Notes under the pieces: model-generated
The model's input: only the letters and a program-made list of their open reading frames with translations
What the model was told of the DNA's origin: nothing
Database searches by the model: none
Position numbers and translations under genes: made by a program
Shown: in pieces, positions 1 to 10,833 of the stretch
How the letters are laid out: each line of letters begins with the position of its first letter
How positions within the stretch are numbered: the stretch's first letter is position 1
Assembly: GCF_005869225.1 (NCBI RefSeq)
Contig: NZ_SWFP01000001.1
Location: 496,001 to 560,000, forward strand
Source: Dyadobacter bucti
GTDB lineage: Bacteria > Bacteroidota > Bacteroidia > Cytophagales > Spirosomataceae
Direction: 5' to 3'
DNA length: 64,000 bases

Positions 1-3000
1 GAACCGGCATACGAGTATCCTTCCTTTCAATGCACCGTTGAATGCGTTGCTTTTGTATTCTATTACACCGTTAGGCGATTTGTTTACGTCGAAGTTGTAA
101 GCCGCAGGACGATAATTGGCATCAGCACCCTGTGTGGTCGGATATTTAGGGTTGTCAAGATATCCTCTGTTGGCCACATACTCTCCGCGAAGCGGGTTAG
201 GGTGACCAAAGTAGCCTACCGGTTTCAGCGGATTGATACGGAACAACCAGTCGTTCTGCAGTTTTATAGAGTTTGTGGCAATTACAGATGGACCATTGTA
301 GAAGCTGCCGTCAGGACGACGCGTTCCGGTTACCGATGCCGGTGAATTACCACCCGCTGCCGATCCGTTTGCAGGAACATACAGCTGACCGTTTGTATGC
401 CAGATCATATCCACCGCGTTCCGGATACCCGAAGCATAGATTGTCAAAGGCGAGTTGGTAGCGTACGGGTTGTAAGTACCGTCGGACATCCTGATGTTAT
501 TAGTAGGAGCGTTGTTGATGAGCGCCAGATTAGCTGTCGTACGAACATCAAGCGGCAAAGTCAGACCAGCCATTTTGCTGAAATCCAGACGCATCACACT
601 TGCAGAAAGCAAGGTTTCATCTCTCTGCCAGGTTCCGTCATAAGATCCCATAGAGCTGTTGCTGCCCTGGTTGAAATAAAGTGCACCGTCAGGGCCGAAT
701 GTGATACTGTTTACAAGGTGATCCGCTTTCGAGCGTGGCAGCTTGGTCAGGATCAATTGTTCCGATTCCAGGTTTGCTCCGGTCAGACGAGAGATGTTAC
801 CATCAAATTCAGGTGCGTTGGTAAGACCAGCGCTACAGTGAGAAATATAAGCGACCAGGTTGGTCGGTGTAGACTCGGGAGCAAACACAAGACCCACAGA
901 TGAACGCAGACCATACTTGGTGGTTATCGTTGAAATCTCGGTCTGGTTGGACAACATACCGGTGGTATGATCAACCGTGAAGCGTTCGATTACACCGTCC
1001 AGGCGGAGCGCATAGAACCTTCCGTCAGGACCGAAAGTCAGACAGGTATATTTTTTACCAATTGTTCCCGGAATAACCTCTTTCGGGGCAAATTCCGCAG
1101 CAACCGGATTAGGCACACCTGTGGTTGTGCTGCTGGTTGTAAACGTCGCTTCGTACGGAAGGAACGCCGCGCCGGTGTAAGATTTCACACCTGTGGTAAC
1201 TACGAACTTATATTGTGTAGCCGGTTCAAGAGAGAACTTAGGCTTGAAGTTGATCGCATCGTGACCACCCGTTCCGTTGATACCAAGGGCCTCAACCTCA
1301 ATCTGATTGCTGCCAGAAATTTTATACAGCTTCACAGTTGCACTGGTAAGCGTATTGTTGTCCACACCGCCAGGGAAGCCCGGTACTGCGGGAACAAAGA
1401 TATTGTTGGCAGAAATCGGCGTGATGTTGACACTGACATTGGTTGCGCCGTCCAGCGGAGTAGATGAGATAACGTAGGGCTGGTTGGTACCAGGGGCCAT
1501 TACTGTGATCTGGATCAACGTGCTTGCGCTCGTATGGTTAGGAGCAGATGCCGTAACAGTGGCAGTATATGTTCCTACTGCAAGAGATTTTGCAGCGATG
1601 TAGTTAAATGTAACATTAGGCTCGTCACCATTATGCGTTGGTGAGAAAGACAACCAGTTGGATGCTCCCGCGCCATAAGTCGCGCTCAGCGTGATAGGCA
1701 GACCTGTGGTGGTTGTAGAGTGATAAAGATCCAGGGAAGTTGTTTTGCTTGTTTCGCTGGTACCTGCATCAATCACGAGGCTGTGCTCACTGGTAGACCA
1801 CAACAAGTATGGTCCCAGGTCTACCGGCGTAATTACTGCCGAGTTAATCTTGGTATTGGTACCGCCATTGGCGTTGATGGTAAGGAAGCCGTCAGAAACA
1901 GTTGCCCTGACCGTACCGGTTTTGAAACGTGTAGCAGTCCCTGCAGTTCCGCTTGGAACAAAGTTGCTGATGGCATTTAAACCTTCCACATTGATATTAT
2001 GAATCTCAGGAACTGTTCCGGGATCAGAATCACCGGCGGATACCGTAACATCGTAGATACCATTCACTACTTTCATTTCCCAGTATCCTTCGGCTTTGGT
2101 ACCGTTGAACGTACCGGAAATATCGTCGGCCTGCATGTGAATCAGCGTTGCCTGCGTAACATCAGCAGGTGTGGTACGCTTACGTCCGTTACCCGGGATC
2201 GTACCTCCTACCGACAGATCAAGCGGTGCGCCGTCAGAAGGACGTTTCCATCCGTATTCAAGGCCTGTTCCCTGGTTAGCACCGGTTCTCAGTCCGAAAG
2301 ACTGACCGTAGTCTTTCAACCATCCTGTCGGAGGAACGGTAGCAGGATCCTGGAAATTAACTTTTATGGCCTGAGCTGTACCTGGTGAAGTAACGGTGAG
2401 GTTGATCAGCAGGTTGGCAGGCTGGTATCCTTCCGCAGTTGCAGTAACTGTGGTTTCGTAAATACCGGGAGCCATGGTAGTACTGAAATTGGAAGGACCA
2501 AAAGTGATCTCGCCAAGTGTCGAAGCAGGCAATGTGAACCAACTCGCAGAAGTATTGCTCAGCGTAACTGCAGGTGTACCTTCTGTTGCAAACAGTGTCG
2601 CCGTTTTGGCAGTAACCTGTTGTCCCTGGGTTGCAGAGAAATCGAGTGCATTCGGAGTAAATGTCAGCACTTTACCGGCAGCTACATCCGAAGTAACGGA
2701 GAAGTTATCGAAAGTGAAAGTAGCTGCTGTGGTTGCATTGCGGTGTGTTGCAAAAATACCCGCATAGGCAGTTTTACCTGCAAAACTCATATTTGCAATA
2801 TTGATCGCAGCAGGATTTGCGGTAGTTGTATAACGGGCGCCGACGTTCAGGTAAGTAACACCATCGATAGAGTAGAAACCTTCCAGTTTGCCTGTGTTCA
2901 CATCCACAATCATTCTCAAACGTACCATACGGGTGTCAAGATTGGCGATGAGATCGGTAATGCGCTGGTCAGGGTTGGCCAGGCCGTTGTTGACACTATT

Positions 3001-6000
3001 GTCGGTGGAAGATACATCGTTCAATTCCTTCCGCAGTTCCACTTTGTTACCAGACACAACAAGCTTAACGAAAGTCTTGTCGTTCAGACCAAACCACAGA
3101 CCGCCTTGTTGCGAAGATGTTCCGTTAAAAGGATTGATCAAAGTTGTTTCCAGGGTGAGCTTGCCATTTGCAATTGTACCTACCCCAAGCGTGTTGAGCT
3201 GGTTATTGTTCGGTTGTGAGCTGGATGTATAAGCAATACCCTTGTTGGTAAGGATGCTGAGTCTTCCGTTTGCAACAGTCAGTCTCGAAGGCTCGTAACC
3301 TGTTACTGCGGAAGAAGGTGATCCGTCCACGGCCAGGCGGGTTCCTGTTGGGGCATCCACCATGGTGAAACCTGTTTCAACATTATTTTTGTCCTTCAAA
3401 CCGCCTTCCGTACCATCGAAAGTCAGCAGGAACGGCAGGGAAACATTGATTCGGTCGCAAGGGAGCGTACTGATCGGAGTACAAGGTATCTCCACAGGCA
3501 ATGCTTCAACGGTAACTGTAAAGTCGGCGCTTCTGGAAGCGAGTGCCTGGTCAGTGGCAGTAATCTTCAGAGACACAGTTACGGGAGTCGCAGGAGCAGT
3601 ACCGCTGAAAGTCTGTGTAGCAGGATCAAAAAGGACCCATTCAGGCAGCGCACTGCCGTTTGCCTGAGTCGCTGTATAGGTCAGTACATCCCCTGCATTC
3701 GGATCTGAGAATGAACCCGTGATGAATGAGAAGAGCTGATTTGCGAAAATATTCTGGTTTTCCGGAGCGGTTACGATAACCGGCGCCTGGTTCACCGCAT
3801 TTACAGTAATTGTAAACTCTGTGTTTGCATTTTCCTTTCCGTCGGTAACAGTCACTTTGATCGGATAGATCGCAGGCGTTTGAGGTGTTCCGCTGAAAGT
3901 TTGCGTCGCCGCGTTAAAAGTAAGCCACTCAGGTAATGGACTACCGTCTGACAATGTCGCTGTATAGGTCAGCACATCTCCGTCACCATCTGTGAATGTA
4001 CCGGCAGGAATAGCGAACGTAAAGGCAGTCTGAACCGGTGTACTCTGATTGATAATAGCAATTGCAACAGGCCCCTGATTAACAGGAGTGTTCTGCGGTG
4101 TTATGGCAAAGTCGTCGAATGCGTAGGTAACAGGAGCAGTACCGTTTCTGCGTGTTCCGAAAACCCCTGCATAAACGTTGCTTCCTGTAATGCCCATACC
4201 TTCTATGCTCAATGTTTTGACAGGATATTCATCCCCAACATTGATATAGTTGACACCATCAACAGAGTAGAAACCTTCTACTGTGTTTGCGGCCGGGTCA
4301 ACAACCAAACGAAGACGTACAGTCTGGTCAGACAATCCGCTGATGGCAGACGTGTTGCGGCGGTTCGGTTCGTCAGGATCGCTGGATACCGGAGAAACGT
4401 CATTGATCTCCCGGCGAAGCACTACCCTGTTATTGTTAATGGCAAGGCGAACAAATGTCTTGTCATTTAAGCCATACCATAAACCACCTTGCTCATCATC
4501 TGTGCCCCGGAAAGGATTTACAACCGTAGTTTCGATGTTAAACCGTCCGGCACTTGCATTGAAGCCAACACCCAGCGAGTTGATCTGGTTGTTGTTTCCA
4601 GTGATAGAAATACCATTGTTGCTGACGATATTCAGTTTGCTGTCTGCAACAGTCAGCTTGGAAGGCTCATATCCGATGATGTCAGATGAAGGAGTTCCGT
4701 CAGATTCATGGCGTGTACCAGAGTAGGCATCTGCCATCGTAAATCCGGTAGATGCGTTGTTTTTATCCAGCAAACCACCTTCTGATCCACTGAAAGTCAG
4801 ACTGAAAGGAAGGTTTACAGCAATCTGGTTGCAAGGCAAAGTACTGTTTGGAGGGCAGCCCGATGGAGCCGTAGCTTCCACATTCAGCATAAATTCTGTG
4901 CTCACAGACGACTGCCCGTCTGCGGCGATCACTTTGATACTGTGGTTATCAGCAGTTGAAGGTGTTCCCGTGAAAGTATTGGATGTCGTATTAAATGTCA
5001 GCCATGAAGGAAGATTTCCGCCATCGGCCAAAGTTGCAGACAATGTTAAAACATCATTGTCAGCATCGGTGAACGTACCGGCAGGTACAGTGAAACTAAA
5101 AGCTGTATTCACATACGCCGTTTTGTTGGTCAAAGCGACAGCCAGCACAGGTGAGTGGTTCTCAGTGGCTGTGGTCACAGTGATCGCCACATTAACATGA
5201 GCAGATTCAACAGGTGACCCGTTGTCGGTAGCAGTCACTTCCAGATTATAGGAAGGAGTATTTATGAAATCAAGTCCGTCAATAGCTGTAATAACACCCG
5301 TCGCGGCATTGATCGCAAAATGGTTATCGGTATTTCCTCCGGTGATGCTGTAAGTCACAGTCTGTCCGGAAGCGTCGGTGGCGTGTACTGTTCCAACCTC
5401 AGCGTTGAGTGCAATATTCTCGGCAACTGTAAATGCGTAGGAAGGATTTGCGAACACCGGCGCTGCATTGGCAGCTGTAACAGGAAGTATCTCAATTGCA
5501 TTGATGATCGCCTTGTCTTTGGAAGCCGCAAAATCAATGTTAAGGACTCCGTCGGCAACAGTAGTCTCAAAACTTTTGATGACAACAACCTTACCCACGT
5601 TTCCGCCTTCTACATAAAGGTCGATATCATCAATTACTGTTGCATTTTCAACTTTCACATCAAATATCCGCGAGTTTACAGATGTATGTGTGTTCTCAAC
5701 CATATGCAGTTTAACCGTGTACATACCGTTGGCGATAGGCACAGCGTATGCCAGGTTGTAACCTGCACGGCGCTCATAGTAAAGTTCAGGAACAGGGTGA
5801 GAACCTCCAAGCGCGTAAGTTCCGGTGGGAAGATCTCCCTGGATCACCGCATACCGGTCATCCGCGCTGAAAACGTTTCCACTGACAGTCCTTTCGGTGC
5901 CACCTGCATTGATGCGGTAAGGAGCAGTTACTACCGGGAAGTCAGCCTTTTTGATAGAGAAATTATCAAACACATAATTGACATCAGCACCGGTCGTGTT

Positions 6001-9000
6001 CGTACGTTTCGAAGCGAAAATACCTGCATGAAGCGTTGCATTGGTCAGGCCCATGTCAGAAATGTCCATTGCAGAAGGCTGTGCAGCTGTACTGTAGCGT
6101 GATCCTACGTTTACATAGTTTACGCCGTCAAGTGAATAAAATCCTTCCACTTTGTTGTGAACCAGATCAAGTACCAGGCGCAGGCGTACCGTGGATGAGT
6201 TAAGCGTACTGACAGTTTCAGTGATACGCTGATGCGGATTGTTGATCGTGCTGCTGGAAGTAGAGACATCATTCAGTTCTCTACGCAATTCTACTTTGTT
6301 CACAGTAGCAGCGAGCTTGAGGTAAGTTTTATCGTTCAAACCAACCCACAAACCACCTTGCTCTGCATTAGAGCCGTTAACGGGGTTAATGATGGTCGTT
6401 TCAAAAGTCAGTTTACCATTCGCGGAAGGGACCGCAACACCCAAAGCGTTGATCTGGTTGTTGCTGGTTGTGAACGCCAGACCGTTGTTGGCAAGAATAG
6501 TCAGCCTGTCGCTACCGATGGTCAGCCTGGTAGCATCGTACCCTTTCAGGCCGTGGGCAGGAACTGTACCATCGGAAGCATGACGGCTACCTGAATAAGT
6601 GTCAGCCAGGGTAAATCCTGTTCCGACATTATTTTTATCAACCATTCCGCCTTCCGTTCCATTGAACGTGATGCTGAATGGCAGGGTAACAGCTAATTGG
6701 TTGCAAGGCAATGTACTATTGGGAGGGCAACCTGCAACTGGATTTGTAACGTTGAGCGTAAAATTGGTGCTGACAGACGCATTTGCATCCGCCGCGTTTA
6801 CCTTTATGGTAAGGGTGTAGTCACTGGCAGCCGACGGAGTTCCGGTGAAAGTTCCGGCGTTGAATGACAACCAACCCGGCAGGGCGCTGTTGTCAGATAA
6901 TGTTGCTGTAAGCGTGAGAGGATCGTTGTCGTTATCTTTGAAAGCATTGGCAGGAACTGCAAAAGTGAACAGTGACCCAATTGTTGCATTCTGATTCTGA
7001 ATACCGGCATCTACCACAGGGGCGGCATTGACCGGTGTGGTTACTTCCGTTACGTTTACAGTCACCTCAACGGCCGATGCCTCTACCGGAGAGCCATTGT
7101 CGGTTGCGGTGATGGTCAATGAGTAGGAAGAGGCAACTGAGAAATCAAGCGCGGAAACCAGCGTGATCACGCCGGTTGTTGCATTGACGGCAAATTTACC
7201 TTCACCGCCGGTAAGGCTGTACGTAATAACCTGGCCGACAGCGTCAGTGGCAGATACCGTGCCCACTTCTGCATTGACCGCGAGGTCTTCTGCTTTCGTA
7301 AATGTATAAGAAGCGCTTGCAAAAACAGGCGCTGCATTCACGGCCGGAGTTACATCCGTCACATTCACAGTTACCGAAACCGTAGCAGATTCAACTGGTG
7401 AACCGTTGTCGGTAGCTGTTACTGTTAAATTGTAAACAGATGCGACACTGAAATCAAGGGCACTTTTCAGTGTAATCACACCAGTCGATGCGTTAATCTC
7501 GAATTTGTCAGCGTCGTTGCCCGCTGTGATGCTGTATGTGACAGTCTGGTCAACGGCGTCCGTTGCCGATACCGTGCCCACTTCTGCATTCACCGCGAGG
7601 TCTTCTGCTTTCGTAAATGTATAGGAAGCGCTTGCAAAAACAGGCGCTGCATTCACCGCCGGTGTTACATCCGTCACATTTACAGTTACCGAAACCGTTG
7701 CGGATTCAACTGGTGAACCATTGTCGGTAGCTGTTACTGTTAAATTGTACACAGATGCGACACTGAAATCAAGGGCACTTTTCAGTGTGATCACACCAGT
7801 CGATGCGTTGATCTCGAATTTGTCAGCGTCGTTGCCCGCTGTGATGCTGTATGTGACAGTCTGGTCAACGGCGTCCGTTGCCGATACCGTGCCCACTTCT
7901 GCATTCACCGCGAGGTCTTCTGCTTTCGTAAATGTATAGGAAGCGCTTGCAAAAACAGGCGCTGCATTCACGGCCGGTGTTACATCCGTCACATTTACAG
8001 TTACCGAAACAGTTGCAGATTCAACTGGTGAACCATTGTCGGTAGCTGTTACTGTTAAATTGTAAACAGATGCTACACTGAAATCAAGGGCACTTTTCAG
8101 TGTGATCACACCAGTCGATGCGTTGATCTCAAATTTGTCAGCGTCGTTGCCCGCTGTGATGCTGTATGTGACAGTCTGGTCAACAGCGTCCGTTGCCGAT
8201 ACCGTGCCCACTTCTGCATTCACCGCGAGGTCTTCTGCTTTCGTAAATGTATAAGAAGCGCTTGCAAAAACAGGCGCTGCATTCACGGCCGGAGTTACAT
8301 CCGTCACATTCACAGTTACCGAAACCGTAGCAGATTCAACTGGTGAACCGTTGTCGGTAGCTGTTACTGTTAAATTGTAAACAGATGCGACACTGAAATC
8401 AAGGGCACTTTTCAGTGTAATCACACCAGTCGATGCGTTGATCTCGAATTTGTCAGCGTCGTTGCCCGCTGTGATGCTGTATGTGACAGTCTGGTCAACG
8501 GCGTCCGTTGCCGATACCGTGCCTACTTCTGCATTGACAGCGAGATCTTCTGCTTTCGTAAACGTATAAGAAGCGCTTGCAAAAACAGGCGCTGCATTCA
8601 CGGCCGGTGATACCTCCGTCACATTTACAGTTACTTCCACCGACGATGCTTCCACTGGGGAGCCATTGTCTGTGGCTGTTATAGTCATGGTATAAGTCGG
8701 GGCGACCGAGAAATCGAGGGCAGAAACCAATGTAATAACACCGGTTGTGGCGTTGATCGCAAATTTGCCTTCACCGCCCGTCAGGCTGTATGTGATGGTC
8801 TGGTCGCCTGCGTCAGTAGCCGATACCGTTCCTACTTCCGCGTTTACCGCCAGGTCTTCTGCTTTTGTAAATGTATAAGATGCGCTCGCAAAAACAGGGG
8901 CCACATTAGCAGGAGGAGTTACATCCGTCACATTTACGGTTACCGCAGCTGTGGAAGAAGCCACCGGCGAACCATTGTCGGTAGCGGTTACCGTTAAATT

Positions 9001-10755
9001 GTAAACAGATGCAACACTGAAATCCAGTGTGTTTTTCAAAGTGATAACACCGGTTGAAGCATTGATCTGGAATTTATCCGCTTCGTTTCCGGCAGTGATG
9101 CTGTAAGTGACTGTCTGTCCGCCGGCGTCGGTAGCATTTACCGTTCCGACTTCCGCGTTCACTGCCAGGTCTTCTGCTTTTGTAAATGAATAAGTAGGGC
9201 TTCCGAATACCGGCGCTGTATTGGCAACTACAAAAGGAAGAATTTCAATCGCATTAACAACCGCCTTGTCTTTGGAAGCGGCAAAATCCAGATTCAGGAC
9301 TCCGTCGGTAACGTTGGTGTCAAAACTTCTGATCAATACAACTTTACCCTGATTTCCTCCCTGAACATATAAATCTATATCGTCGATAACTGTTGTGCCT
9401 TCCAGCTTCACATCAAATATGCGGGAATTGACTGCAGCGTGAAAATTCTCCACCATGTGAAGCTTCACTGTGTAAGCACCGTTTGCAATGGGTACTGCAT
9501 AGTTAAAATTGTATCCCAAACGACGTTCGTAGTAAAGCTCAGGTACCGGGTTGTCTCCACCCAGCGTGTAAGCAACATTACTTACATCTCCCTGCAAAGT
9601 CGCATAATACTCGTCAGCAGCGAATTCAACACCGTTTACAGTGCGCTGAACACCGCCCGCATTGATACGGTAAGGAGCTGTTACCTGTGGGTAGCCAAGT
9701 TGCTTAACCGAGAAATTATCAAAAATATACTTAACACTTGCCGCAGTGCTGTTACGCTTCGAAGCAAAAATACCTCCGTAAAGCTGCTGGCCTGAAAAGC
9801 CCATATCTGCAACATTGAGTGCAGATGAGTTCGTGGCAGAAGTGTAACGACTTCCTACATTGACGTAATTCGTACCGTCCAGTGAATAAAAACCTTCCAG
9901 TCTGTTGGTCGTCAGGTCAAGGACCAGACGAAGCCTTACGTTGGAAGTGTTGATAGCGTCTACACCTTGCTCGATTATTCTTTGGTGCGTGCTGTTAATA
10001 TTGCCGTTGCTGCTCGTGTTGCTGTCATCATTCAGCTCCCTCCGCATCTCAACCTTGTTACCGGTTACAGCCAGTTTTACAAAACTCCTGTCATTCAATC
10101 CTACCCATAAGCCAGCCTGTTCAGAATTTGAACCGTTCAGCGGGTTGATAAGCGTTGTTTCAAAAACCAGTCTGCCATTCCCTGTAACACCAACACCCAG
10201 CGTGTTGATCTGGTTGTTGCTGCCCTGGAAGGCAAGGCCTTTGTGTGCGTCGATTGTCAGTCTGCCATTGGCAACAGCCAGTCTGGAAGGTTCGTAACCT
10301 CTCACTACTGAACTTGCTGTTCCGTCAGAGCCGTTTCGCGTACCGGAGTAAGCGTCGGTCATTCTGAATCCTGTGCCTATGCCGGTGGCATCCACAAGGC
10401 CGCCTTCTGTACCGTTGAAAGTAATAGCGTAAGGCAGCGTCGGGTTAATGTCGTCACAGGACAGGTTGGTGATAAGCGAGCAGGTCTGTGCGACACGGGC
10501 ATTTGAACCCGCTGCGGACGACAACCGTAATTCCCGGCGTTCGGATTTGCTACCGGACATCGGGGCTTGGGAAACAACTGAAGCTGCTTTACCCGCGGCA
10601 TCGTCTTTGACGGAACGCGTGAATAAATCAATTTCTGTTACCCGGCTAAGTGCATTGGACTGAACATTGAAAATCAGTCCGATGAGGAGGATGAGAGGCC
10701 AGATCTTTGGTAAAAAATGGACAAACTTTTGAAGAGAGGAGTAATCTTTTTTCAT
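1..10755 (-). CDS. Giant secreted modular protein with malectin, cadherin, jelly-roll and sugar-dehydrogenase-like propeller domains (C-terminus cut by window edge)
   Basis: The minus frame starting at the ATG at 10755 stays in register to base 1, giving at least 3585 codons with no stop met. Residues 1-35 look like a signal peptide. Approximate order: jelly-roll (LamG/ConA-like) module 100-345; malectin-like 350-507 (INAGG start); seven cadherin-type repeats 513-1245; Ig-like; jelly-roll 2 1340-1600; malectin-like 2 1602-1758; cadherin 8; Ig-like; jelly-roll 3 1963-2220; two Ig-like (GWLSF/EWLTF type); jelly-roll 4 2425-2685; Ig-like; a divergent malectin-like module 2790-2922; Ig-like and Big_5-like domains to about 3210; then a glucose/sorbosone-dehydrogenase-like propeller (FGPDGRFYALRLDG, ASGIRNAVDMIW). 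A type IX sorting tail would be expected beyond the edge but is not visible. The likely role is a cell-surface glycan-binding adhesin or oxidoreductase; the substrate is unknown. Domain limits are by eye. Confidence 0.9.
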   Translation of the reverse strand, partial: MKKDYSSLQKFVHFLPKIWPLILLIGLIFNVQSNALSRVTEIDLFTRSVKDDAAGKAASVVSQAPMSGSKSERRELRLSSAAGSNARVAQTCSLITNLSCDDINPTLPYAITFNGTEGGLVDATGIGTGFRMTDAYSGTRNGSDGTASSVVRGYEPSRLAVANGRLTIDAHKGLAFQGSNNQINTLGVGVTGNGRLVFETTLINPLNGSNSEQAGLWVGLNDRSFVKLAVTGNKVEMRRELNDDSNTSSNGNINSTHQRIIEQGVDAINTSNVRLRLVLDLTTNRLEGFYSLDGTNYVNVGSRYTSATNSSALNVADMGFSGQQLYGGIFASKRNSTAASVKYIFDNFSVKQLGYPQVTAPYRINAGGVQRTVNGVEFAADEYYATLQGDVSNVAYTLGGDNPVPELYYERRLGYNFNYAVPIANGAYTVKLHMVENFHAAVNSRIFDVKLEGTTVIDDIDLYVQGGNQGKVVLIRSFDTNVTDGVLNLDFAASKDKAVVNAIEILPFVVANTAPVFGSPTYSFTKAEDLAVNAEVGTVNATDAGGQTVTYSITAGNEADKFQINASTGVITLKNTLDFSVASVYNLTVTATDNGSPVASSTAAVTVNVTDVTPPANVAPVFASASYTFTKAEDLAVNAEVGTVSATDAGDQTITYSLTGGEGKFAINATTGVITLVSALDFSVAPTYTMTITATDNGSPVEASSVEVTVNVTEVSPAVNAAPVFASASYTFTKAEDLAVNAEVGTVSATDAVDQTVTYSITAGNDADKFEINASTGVITLKSALDFSVASVYNLTVTATDNGSPVESATVSVTVNVTDVTPAVNAAPVFASASYTFTKAEDLAVNAEVGTVSATDAVDQTVTYSITAGNDADKFEINASTGVITLKSALDFSVASVYNLTVTATDNGSPVESATVSVTVNVTDVTPAVNAAPVFASASYTFTKAEDLAVNAEVGTVSATDAVDQTVTYSITAGNDADKFEINASTGVITLKSALDFSVASVYNLTVTATDNGSPVESATVSVTVNVTDVTPAVNAAPVFASASYTFTKAEDLAVNAEVGTVSATDAVDQTVTYSITAGNDADKFEINASTGVITLKSALDFSVASVYNLTVTATDNGSPVESATVSVTVNVTDVTPAVNAAPVFASASYTFTKAEDLAVNAEVGTVSATDAVGQVITYSLTGGEGKFAVNATTGVITLVSALDFSVASSYSLTITATDNGSPVEASAVEVTVNVTEVTTPVNAAPVVDAGIQNQNATIGSLFTFAVPANAFKDNDNDPLTLTATLSDNSALPGWLSFNAGTFTGTPSAASDYTLTIKVNAADANASVSTNFTLNVTNPVAGCPPNSTLPCNQLAVTLPFSITFNGTEGGMVDKNNVGTGFTLADTYSGSRHASDGTVPAHGLKGYDATRLTIGSDRLTILANNGLAFTTSNNQINALGVAVPSANGKLTFETTIINPVNGSNAEQGGLWVGLNDKTYLKLAATVNKVELRRELNDVSTSSSTINNPHQRITETVSTLNSSTVRLRLVLDLVHNKVEGFYSLDGVNYVNVGSRYSTAAQPSAMDISDMGLTNATLHAGIFASKRTNTTGADVNYVFDNFSIKKADFPVVTAPYRINAGGTERTVSGNVFSADDRYAVIQGDLPTGTYALGGSHPVPELYYERRAGYNLAYAVPIANGMYTVKLHMVENTHTSVNSRIFDVKVENATVIDDIDLYVEGGNVGKVVVIKSFETTVADGVLNIDFAASKDKAIINAIEILPVTAANAAPVFANPSYAFTVAENIALNAEVGTVHATDASGQTVTYSITGGNTDNHFAINAATGVITAIDGLDFINTPSYNLEVTATDNGSPVESAHVNVAITVTTATENHSPVLAVALTNKTAYVNTAFSFTVPAGTFTDADNDVLTLSATLADGGNLPSWLTFNTTSNTFTGTPSTADNHSIKVIAADGQSSVSTEFMLNVEATAPSGCPPNSTLPCNQIAVNLPFSLTFSGSEGGLLDKNNASTGFTMADAYSGTRHESDGTPSSDIIGYEPSKLTVADSKLNIVSNNGISITGNNNQINSLGVGFNASAGRFNIETTVVNPFRGTDDEQGGLWYGLNDKTFVRLAINNNRVVLRREINDVSPVSSDPDEPNRRNTSAISGLSDQTVRLRLVVDPAANTVEGFYSVDGVNYINVGDEYPVKTLSIEGMGITGSNVYAGVFGTRRNGTAPVTYAFDDFAITPQNTPVNQGPVAIAIINQSTPVQTAFTFAIPAGTFTDGDGDVLTYTATLSDGSPLPEWLTFNAATQTFSGTPQTPAIYPIKVTVTDGKENANTEFTITVNAVNQAPVIVTAPENQNIFANQLFSFITGSFSDPNAGDVLTYTATQANGSALPEWVLFDPATQTFSGTAPATPVTVSLKITATDQALASRSADFTVTVEALPVEIPCTPISTLPCDRINVSLPFLLTFDGTEGGLKDKNNVETGFTMVDAPTGTRLAVDGSPSSAVTGYEPSRLTVANGRLSILTNKGIAYTSSSQPNNNQLNTLGVGTIANGKLTLETTLINPFNGTSSQQGGLWFGLNDKTFVKLVVSGNKVELRKELNDVSSTDNSVNNGLANPDQRITDLIANLDTRMVRLRMIVDVNTGKLEGFYSIDGVTYLNVGARYTTTANPAAINIANMSFAGKTAYAGIFATHRNATTAATFTFDNFSVTSDVAAGKVLTFTPNALDFSATQGQQVTAKTATLFATEGTPAVTLSNTSASWFTLPASTLGEITFGPSNFSTTMAPGIYETTVTATAEGYQPANLLINLTVTSPGTAQAIKVNFQDPATVPPTGWLKDYGQSFGLRTGANQGTGLEYGWKRPSDGAPLDLSVGGTIPGNGRKRTTPADVTQATLIHMQADDISGTFNGTKAEGYWEMKVVNGIYDVTVSAGDSDPGTVPEIHNINVEGLNAISNFVPSGTAGTATRFKTGTVRATVSDGFLTINANGGTNTKINSAVITPVDLGPYLLWSTSEHSLVIDAGTSETSKTTSLDLYHSTTTTGLPITLSATYGAGASNWLSFSPTHNGDEPNVTFNYIAAKSLAVGTYTATVTASAPNHTSASTLIQITVMAPGTNQPYVISSTPLDGATNVSVNITPISANNIFVPAVPGFPGGVDNNTLTSATVKLYKISGSNQIEVEALGINGTGGHDAINFKPKFSLEPATQYKFVVTTGVKSYTGAAFLPYEATFTTSSTTTGVPNPVAAEFAPKEVIPGTIGKKYTCLTFGPDGRFYALRLDGVIERFTVDHTTGMLSNQTEISTITTKYGLRSSVGLVFAPESTPTNLVAYISHCSAGLTNAPEFDGNISRLTGANLESEQLILTKLPRSKADHLVNSITFGPDGALYFNQGSNSSMGSYDGTWQRDETLLSASVMRLDFSKMAGLTLPLDVRTTANLALINNAPTNNIRMSDGTYNPYATNSPLTIYASGIRNAVDMIWHTNGQLYVPANGSAAGGNSPASVTGTRRPDGSFYNGPSVIATNSIKLQNDWLFRINPLKPVGYFGHPNPLRGEYVANRGYLDNPKYPTTQGADANYRPAAYNFDVNKSPNGVIEYKSNAFNGALKGRILVCRF
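7326..8585 (-). repeat. Four near-identical 315-bp tandem repeats encoding cadherin-type domains
   Basis: Units start at 7326, 7641, 7956 and 8271, with a spacing of exactly 315 bp (105 codons), and differ from one another at only a few bases. Diverged flanking units of 309 bp (7017-7325), 309 bp (8586-8894) and 315 bp (8895-9209) extend the array to seven. Each unit encodes a cadherin-type fold with the motifs TATDNGSPVES, DFSVASVYNLTV and AEVGTV. All unit lengths are multiples of three, so copy-number change would preserve the reading frame. Confidence 0.95.
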
Positions 10756-10833
10756 GATAAGATGAAGCAAAAATTGACTGGATTTTCGCCCTTCCGAAGT
10801 GTTTGGACACACTTCTTCAGACCGGATGGTTGA

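Noticed and set aside
5320..6102. Plus-strand frame of 260 codons
   Set aside because: It is antisense to the continuous giant gene, has no domain or signal, and its residues are rich in Cys, His and Arg as in shadow frames.
7326..8585. Regular repeats considered as a CRISPR array
   Set aside because: Units are 315 bp, in frame, without unique spacers, and encode cadherin-type domains.
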